Positions 59,183 to 64,000 of a stretch of 64,000 nt of DNA are shown here, piece after piece. The stretch is taken from contig NZ_BMWH01000022.1 in assembly GCF_014651135.1 (NCBI RefSeq), positions 1 to 64,000 on the forward strand, given 5' to 3'. Source of the DNA: Streptomyces echinoruber. Its GTDB lineage: Bacteria; Actinomycetota; Actinomycetes; Streptomycetales; Streptomycetaceae. The notes under the pieces are model-generated. The model saw only the letters and a list, made by a program, of their open reading frames with translations. It was not told where the DNA came from and made no database searches. A program made the translations under genes and the position numbers. How positions within the stretch are numbered: the first letter of the stretch is position 1; each line of letters starts with the position of its first letter.

Positions 59183-60016
59183 CTATTGTTCCACGGCCTT
59201 CGGCCTGCACCAAAATCGCCCGTAGGGCTCTCCCGCCGGGTCCGGGCTCCAGCCGAGGAGCGAGAGCGTCTCGCGGTCCTTCTTGTCGAAGGCCTCCGGC
59301 GGGCAGCGCTCGATGAGGTCGGGCCGGTGGGCGGTGGTCCGCTTCAGGGCCTCGTCGCGGCGCCAGCGGGCGATCCTCCCGTGGTGGCCGCTGAGCAGCA
59401 CCTCGGGCACGCCCCGGCCGCGCCAGAGGGGCGGCTTGGTGTAGACGGGGCCCTCCAGGAGGTTGGCCATGGCGCCGGGCGCGAAGGAGTCGTCCCGGTG
59501 CGACTCGGCGTTGCCGAGCACTCCGGGCAGCAGCCGGGCCACGGCCTCGGTGATGACCAGGACGGCGGCCTCGCCGCCGGCCAGGACGTAGTCGCCGATG
59601 GACACCTCGTACACCGGCATCCGGGTCGCGTACTCGTCGACGACGCGCCGGTCGATGCCCTCGTAGCGGGCGGGCGTGAAGATCAGCCAGGGGCGCTCGG
59701 AGAACTCGACGGCGAGTTCCTGGGTGAACGGCCGACCGCTGGGCGTGGGCACGACGAGCGCCGGCGTGCGGGCGCCCGCCTCGTAGCCGTCGGCCAGGAC
59801 GGTGTCCAGGGCCTCGCCCCAGGGCCCGGTCATCATGACCATGCCGGGGCCGCCGCCGTACGGCGTGTCGTCGACCGTGTGGTGGCGGTCGTGGGTCCAC
59901 GCGCGCAGGTCGTGCACGTGCACGTCGAGCCGGCCGCGCGCGCGTGCCTTGCCGACCAGGGAGACGTTCAGCGGCTCCAGGTACTCCGGGAAGATCGTGA
60001 CGACGTCGAGCCTCAT
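59183..60016 (-). CDS. trmD: tRNA (guanine-N1)-methyltransferase
   Basis: A 277-residue SPOUT enzyme that methylates G37 of tRNAs reading CNN codons. MRLDVVTIFPEYL, DDTPYGGGPGMVM, YEGIDRRVVDEYA and VSIGDYVLAGGEAA are diagnostic. The ATG overlaps the rimM stop by 4 nt. It is followed by rplS. Confidence 0.95.
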   Translation of the reverse strand: MRLDVVTIFPEYLEPLNVSLVGKARARGRLDVHVHDLRAWTHDRHHTVDDTPYGGGPGMVMMTGPWGEALDTVLADGYEAGARTPALVVPTPSGRPFTQELAVEFSERPWLIFTPARYEGIDRRVVDEYATRMPVYEVSIGDYVLAGGEAAVLVITEAVARLLPGVLGNAESHRDDSFAPGAMANLLEGPVYTKPPLWRGRGVPEVLLSGHHGRIARWRRDEALKRTTAHRPDLIERCPPEAFDKKDRETLSLLGWSPDPAGEPYGRFWCRPKAVEQ

Positions 60017-60558
60017 GCGCTGTCGTCCCGGGACGAGGCGATCTCCGCGCGGTCGTCGATGAGGCCGGGCGGCGGGTCGATGACGGCCTTCTGCTCCGCC
60101 AGGTCGATCTCGGTGACGATCTCCCGCACGAACGGGATCATCACCTCACCGCCGTCGGGCCGCTCCACCACGAACAAGTCCTGCGAGGGCAGGTGCACGA
60201 CCTCGGTGACGCGGCCCACCTCCGCGCCGTCCTCGGTGACGACGTCGAGGTCGATGAGCTGGTGGTCGTAGTACTCGTCCTCGCCCTCGGGCAGTTCGTC
60301 GGGATCGACCTCGGCGATCAGCAGGGTGTTGCGCAGCGCCTCGGCGGCGTTGCGGTCCTCGACGCCCTCGAAGCGCAGCAGCAGGCGGCCGCTGTGCACG
60401 CGGCCCGACGCGATGGTCAGCGGTCCCGCGGTGGGCGGGTCGGTGGCCAGGACGGCGCCGGGGGCGAGCCTGAGCTCGGGTTCGTCGGTGCGGACCTCGA
60501 CGGTGACCTCGCCCTTGATGCCGTGGGCACGGCCGATGCGAGCGACTACCAGCTGCAC
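60013..60558 (-). CDS. rimM: 16S rRNA processing protein RimM
   Basis: A 181-residue RimM, which assists 30S head maturation around S19. The N-terminal VARIGRAHGIKGEVTVEVRT and the PRC-barrel segment LIDLDVVTEDGAEVGRV with LFVVERPDGGEVMIPFV are clear. The GTG at 60558 is used. It overlaps trmD by 4 nt. Confidence 0.94.
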   Translation of the reverse strand: MQLVVARIGRAHGIKGEVTVEVRTDEPELRLAPGAVLATDPPTAGPLTIASGRVHSGRLLLRFEGVEDRNAAEALRNTLLIAEVDPDELPEGEDEYYDHQLIDLDVVTEDGAEVGRVTEVVHLPSQDLFVVERPDGGEVMIPFVREIVTEIDLAEQKAVIDPPPGLIDDRAEIASSRDDSA

Positions 60559-60612
60559 GGTGGTTGGTTCTCCTGGTCTACGGCTGCCGGCCGGGAACGG
60601 CCGCCACGACTA

Positions 60613-60648
60613 CGGGCCGGGGACGGCCCTGCGGCCCTCCCCGGCCCG
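60613..60648 (-). terminator. Hairpin between khpA and rimM
   Basis: CGGGCCGGGGA and TCCCCGGCCCG pair over 11 bp with a 14-nt GC-rich loop in the 110-bp gap. It may be an attenuator splitting rpsP-khpA from rimM-trmD. Confidence 0.55.
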
Positions 60649-60668
60649 AGCCGGTGCTGTGCGAGACG

Positions 60669-60908
60669 TCAGCGGACGTGGTCGACGTCGACGAGGTCGA
60701 CGCGGACGCCGCGGCCGCCGATGGCGCCCACGACGGTGCGCAGAGCGCGCGCGGTACGACCACCGCGGCCGATCACCTTGCCGAGGTCGTCGGGGTGGAC
60801 CCGGACCTCGAGCACACGCCCGCGACGCAGGGTGCGCGAGGCTACCTGCACATCGTCAGGGTTGTCGACGATGCCCTTCACGAGGTGCTCGAGAGCCTCC
60901 TCGAGCAT
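60669..60908 (-). CDS. khpA: KH-domain RNA-binding protein KhpA
   Basis: A 79-residue protein made of a single KH domain with the GxxG-type loop GRGGRTARAL. It starts MLEEALEHLVKGIVDNPDDV, as in other actinobacteria. It lies 2 bp after rpsP. KhpA binds RNA with a KhpB partner that is normally encoded near rnpA-yidC and is not in this window. Confidence 0.92.
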   Translation of the reverse strand: MLEEALEHLVKGIVDNPDDVQVASRTLRRGRVLEVRVHPDDLGKVIGRGGRTARALRTVVGAIGGRGVRVDLVDVDHVR

Positions 60909-60910
60909 GC

Positions 60911-61330
60911 TCAGGCCTCGGTCGACTCGGACGCGGCCGCGGCCTCGTCCTTCTTGTCGGCCTTCTTCTTCTGGGTGATCGCCTCACCCTTGGCCTCGTC
61001 CTCGCCGGTGAGCGACTCGAACGACGGGCGCGCGGGCTTCTCCGCCGGCTGCAGCAGGGGCTCCGGGGCGGGCTCGCCCTTGAACTTCTGCCAGTCGCCG
61101 GTCTTCTTGAGGAGGGCGAGCACGGGCTCGGTGGGCTGAGCGCCGACCGAGAGCCAGTACGCCACACGCTCGGAGTCGACCTCGATCACCGACGGGTTGT
61201 ACGTCGGGTGGTACTTGCCGATCTCCTCGATGGCCCGGCCGTCACGGCGGGTACGGGAGTCGGCGACGACGATCCGGTAGTGAGGCGAACGGATCTTGCC
61301 CAGACGCTTCAGCTTGATCTTGACTGCCAC
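60911..61330 (-). CDS. rpsP: 30S ribosomal protein S16
   Basis: A 139-residue S16. VKIKLKRLGKIRSPHYRIVV, RRDGRAIEEIGKYHPTYNPS and QPTEPVLALLKKTGDW are typical; a Lys/Glu/Ala tail of about 50 residues is the actinobacterial extension. The GTG at 61330 gives MAVKIKLKR. It heads the khpA-rimM-trmD-rplS cluster. Confidence 0.95.
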   Translation of the reverse strand: MAVKIKLKRLGKIRSPHYRIVVADSRTRRDGRAIEEIGKYHPTYNPSVIEVDSERVAYWLSVGAQPTEPVLALLKKTGDWQKFKGEPAPEPLLQPAEKPARPSFESLTGEDEAKGEAITQKKKADKKDEAAAASESTEA

Positions 61331-61589
61331 GGGAGTGGGATCTCCTGGTTTGACGTGGTGTGGGCACGGCGGAGCCACCGCGTGGGGCTGCGGTGTCCGA
61401 GTGTCCGGTGGACGCGTCAGCCGGAGGAGAGAGGGATCCTGTGCGGCTGTCGAGTACAGCTAGCCATTGTGCCATACCCGGCGGGTCGCTTCCGACCGAG
61501 GTGTCCGCGCGCGGGCACACCGAAGCGGCACCCGGCGCGGCGGCGCAGTACGTCGGGTGCCTTGTCCCGGCGCCGGCGGGAGTCGCCGG

Positions 61590-61618
61590 GGACGCGGCTG
61601 CCACGAGCAGCCGCGTCC
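61590..61618 (-). terminator. Terminator after the SprT-like gene
   Basis: GGACGCGGCTGC and GCAGCCGCGTCC form a perfect 12-bp stem with a CACGA loop, ending one base before the stop codon of the upstream gene. Confidence 0.7.
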
Positions 61619-62221
61619 TCAGCGGGACCCCGCGCCCACGACCTCCTGCTCGGGGATGCGGAACGGCTTGCCGCAGCCGCCGCAGACGATGGGGGCCTGG
61701 GCCAGGACCGAGGGGACGACCCGCACGTTGCGTCCGCAGTCGCAGACGGCCTTGACCCGGACGCCGCCGCCGGAGGAGCCGTGGCGGGCGGCCGGGCCGC
61801 GGAACGTGCGGGCGGTGTCGGCCGCGGTCGCGGCGGAGTGCGCCTTCAGGGCCCGCTGCAGGCGCTCGATCGTCGGGCGGTAGCGGCGCTTGGCCTCGGG
61901 GCTGAGCGTGACCAGCGAGAAGCCGCTGCTGGGATGCGGCTCCGCGGGGTGGTCCAGGCCCAGCTCCTCGGCGATCGCGAGGAATCTGCGGTTGTGGTAG
62001 CGGCCGGCGCGGGAGGTGTCGCGGATTCCGCGTGCGGCCGCGATGCCGTGGACTGCCTCATGGAGCAGTCGCTCGAAGGAGAGCTCGTGCCCGCAGGCGG
62101 ACGACGACTCTCCGATCAGGGACTCGGGTGCGGCGAGATCGGGCAGCTCGGGGTGGTGCCGCTGAATGTCGGCCCACGCCTGCGCCAGCTCTGCGGCGAG
62201 TACAGGTGGTGTCGTGCTCAC
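61619..62221 (-). CDS. SprT-like zinc protein with C-terminal zinc ribbon
   Basis: A 200-residue protein. The helix LLHEAVHGIAAARG carries an HExxH zinc motif (H54-E55-x-x-H58). The C-terminal CDCGRNVRVV...CGGCGKPF is a four-cysteine ribbon. Together they give an SprT/WSS1-like layout, although the family link is only by pattern. The GTG at 62221 begins MSTTPPVLAAELAQAW. A strong terminator follows. Possible proteolytic or structural role; substrate unknown. Confidence 0.75.
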   Translation of the reverse strand: MSTTPPVLAAELAQAWADIQRHHPELPDLAAPESLIGESSSACGHELSFERLLHEAVHGIAAARGIRDTSRAGRYHNRRFLAIAEELGLDHPAEPHPSSGFSLVTLSPEAKRRYRPTIERLQRALKAHSAATAADTARTFRGPAARHGSSGGGVRVKAVCDCGRNVRVVPSVLAQAPIVCGGCGKPFRIPEQEVVGAGSR

Positions 62222-63034
62222 GTAACGACAACGAGCCTCGGTGCCGCTGTGTTCCTATTCCGGGGCATCCCAAATAATTTGCACGTACCCGTCAGTTGCC
62301 GCTGATGCGTCCCGACGAGGGCGGGTGCGCTGATCTGCGGAGAAGCCGCACAGCTCGTACCAAGCCGGTGCGTAGCGCCCCGTACGGCGCGGGTACGCCG
62401 GGGCGCGTAGACGGGGTCCGCGCGCCGCGACGCCGGTGGTCCGCAGGTGCGCAAGAGACGTTTCGGACGTACCGCGGGTGCCCGCCCCGTACCCCAGTAA
62501 GCGCGCACGGCGATCACGACGTTACCGGGTGCGCCGTCGGCGTCCGGCACCGGCCCGTCCTCGGCGGCCGGACACCGTACGGCCGCCGCGTGCCCGCCGC
62601 GCCCGGCCGTGCCCTCCCCGCCGGGCGCCGCCCGCGGAATGCGCGCCCGGCCCCACCCTCCCCACCGGCGCCGCCCGCGTCCGCTCCCACGGCCCGTGTC
62701 CGTGCGGCCGGACGGCCGTGGCGCCGCGCACCGGCCCGTCGCCGGCCGGCTCGGTCCTGTCGATCAAGTCCTGTTGCCTGCACGGGAAGTCGTCCGCCCG
62801 CGGGGCGGGCACCGGCGCCTCGGCCGCGGCGTAAGAGCACGGGCCCGTGTTGCCGGGAGATGAATTCTCGCCACGGCGCACGGCCGAGGCGCAACCGAGG
62901 CCCTTCAACCCCTGGACGACGGGTCGGGGTCGGAGTTTTCTGGCATACGGGAGGGAGTGCGAGCGCACTGCACGGGGGCCAGGGAAACGGGAAACGGGCA
63001 ACAGGCAACTCTCGTCGGAATGGGGCGCTTATCT
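62222..63034. other. 813-bp region without a supported gene
   Basis: It separates divergent genes. AT-richer stretches occur at 62265-62285 and before 63035. Open frames on both strands are Arg/Pro/Gly-rich with no recognisable domain, so no CDS is called. Confidence 0.5.
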
Positions 63035-63892
63035 ATGACACCTTCGCTCGTGCGGCAGCACCGGCCCCACGCGGGATCCACGTCCCGCGTGGATCCGCGT
63101 GCACGCGCGCGTGACTGGTCCGAGATACAGGAGCGGATGCTCGTTCCGCTGTACGAGGCCGTCTACGAGCGACTGGACGTGGGCCCCGGCACACGGCTGC
63201 TGGGCCTGGGCTGTGGCTCCGGACTGGCCCTGCTGATGGCGGCCTCGCGGGGCGCCACGATCACCGGTGTCGACACGTCGTTCCCGGAGCGGCTCGCCCT
63301 CGCGCGCGAGCGGCTCGCCGCGGACGCGGGGGACACGCGCGCGCGTGCGGCCACCCGGCTGCTCGACGGGCCGCCGCAGGACGCGGCCGGCACCGGGGAG
63401 CCCGCGTACACGGTGGTGACGGCCTTCGAACCGATCGGCTGCCTGGACGGCGACGCGGAGGACCTGGGCGAGCTGCTGGCGCGGGCCACGCCGCTCGCCG
63501 AGCACGGGGCCCCGGTGGTGCTGGTCGGCTGGGGGCCGCCCGAACGCTGCACCACGACGTCGGTGCTGAAGGTCGCGGCCAAGCTCGCCGAGCCGCTGCC
63601 CGGCACCGGCTGCTGGCGGCCCGCCCTGCGCGACGACCTGGAGGAGGTCGCCGGGCGCGTGGGCCTCAGGCCGGACGGCTCCGGGCGCGTCGCCTGCCCC
63701 TTCGGCTACGCCGACATGGACAGCGCGGTGCGCGGACTGCTGTCCACCGGGCTGTTCGACGCGGCGATCGACGCCACCGACGACAAGCAGGTGGACAAGG
63801 AGCTGACCGAGGCGCTGCACCCGTACCGGCGGCGGGACGGCACCGTGTGGATGCCGAACGTGTTCCGGTACCTCATCGCGCGCACGGCGTGA
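63035..63892 (+). CDS. SAM-dependent methyltransferase
   Basis: A 285-residue class I methyltransferase. The SAM-binding loop is LLGLGCGSGLALLMAA (motif I), with VDTSFPERLALARERL (motif II) and TAFEPIGCLDG near motif III. The acceptor is unknown. The ATG at 63035 (MTPSLVRQHRPH) was chosen over upstream codons in a low-complexity frame. It stands alone after a long gene-free region near the right edge. Confidence 0.85.
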   Translation: MTPSLVRQHRPHAGSTSRVDPRARARDWSEIQERMLVPLYEAVYERLDVGPGTRLLGLGCGSGLALLMAASRGATITGVDTSFPERLALARERLAADAGDTRARAATRLLDGPPQDAAGTGEPAYTVVTAFEPIGCLDGDAEDLGELLARATPLAEHGAPVVLVGWGPPERCTTTSVLKVAAKLAEPLPGTGCWRPALRDDLEEVAGRVGLRPDGSGRVACPFGYADMDSAVRGLLSTGLFDAAIDATDDKQVDKELTEALHPYRRRDGTVWMPNVFRYLIARTA

Positions 63893-64000
63893 GCGCCGAC
63901 CGGCGTCCGGGGCCGTGGACGCGCGCGTTCCCGAAGCCGTGATCCCCCGAGCGGCTGCCGCCCGGAGCGGGATCGGCCGGATGTCCACGGCGGGATCCGG

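Noticed and set aside
62296..63114. Plus-strand frame in the 62-63 kb gap as a gene
   Set aside because: Arg/Pro-rich, no ribosome-binding site or recognisable domain, and it overlaps the methyltransferase start.

Overview
The window is a piece of a Streptomyces chromosome. The base composition is very GC-rich with strong third-position G/C. The genes include the sporulation sigma factor WhiG, four adjacent type I signal peptidases (sipW-X-Y-Z), an LAETG sortase substrate and a core translation cluster in the order typical of streptomycetes. No tRNA, rRNA, CRISPR array, transposase, integrase or phage module was seen.

Left part (1-10,735): the minus strand carries ispG (5' end only), an M50 site-2 protease, dxr and a long acyl-CoA dehydrogenase. 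Next come a LacI regulator with two palindromic operators and, fused to its end, C-terminal debris of a GH31 glycosidase and of a carbohydrate-binding module. This looks like a deletion scar of a lost sugar locus. An aldehyde dehydrogenase and gabT follow.

Middle left (10,986-32,460): this is a polyamine/GABA catabolic island. It holds an orphan TraD/FtsK-type membrane ATPase, a PucR regulator, and the apparent operon aldehyde dehydrogenase-potD-potA-potB-potC-puuB-like oxidase. Further right, a second aminobutyraldehyde-type dehydrogenase diverges from an Lrp/AsnC regulator that is coupled to a class III aminotransferase. The two polyamine-linked dehydrogenase promoters carry the same inverted motif with the same 16-bp spacer, both centred about 112 bp upstream of the start codon. 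Unrelated small genes lie between (NADAR, DUF4190, adenosine-deaminase family, GDPD, serine hydrolase). Together the genes could import putrescine/spermidine and carry it through aminobutyraldehyde and GABA to succinate.

Centre (32,668-42,665): an ABC ATPase with several degenerate motifs and its membrane partner, a VOC protein, a LOG-family protein, the LAETG protein with a near-consensus promoter, a thiamine ABC transporter (thiB-thiP-thiQ) under a TPP riboswitch, and rlmN.

Right part (42,834-63,892): cdsA, frr, pyrH, tsf and rpsB with inter-gene hairpins; an M23 peptidase, a TetR regulator and whiG; dprA-comM-yraN; a DUF2469 gene, a Nudix gene, sipZ-Y-X-W, rplS, trmD, rimM, khpA, rpsP; an SprT-like zinc protein and a methyltransferase. 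A recurring trait is short perfect tandem repeats between or inside genes (10-45 bp units at more than ten places).
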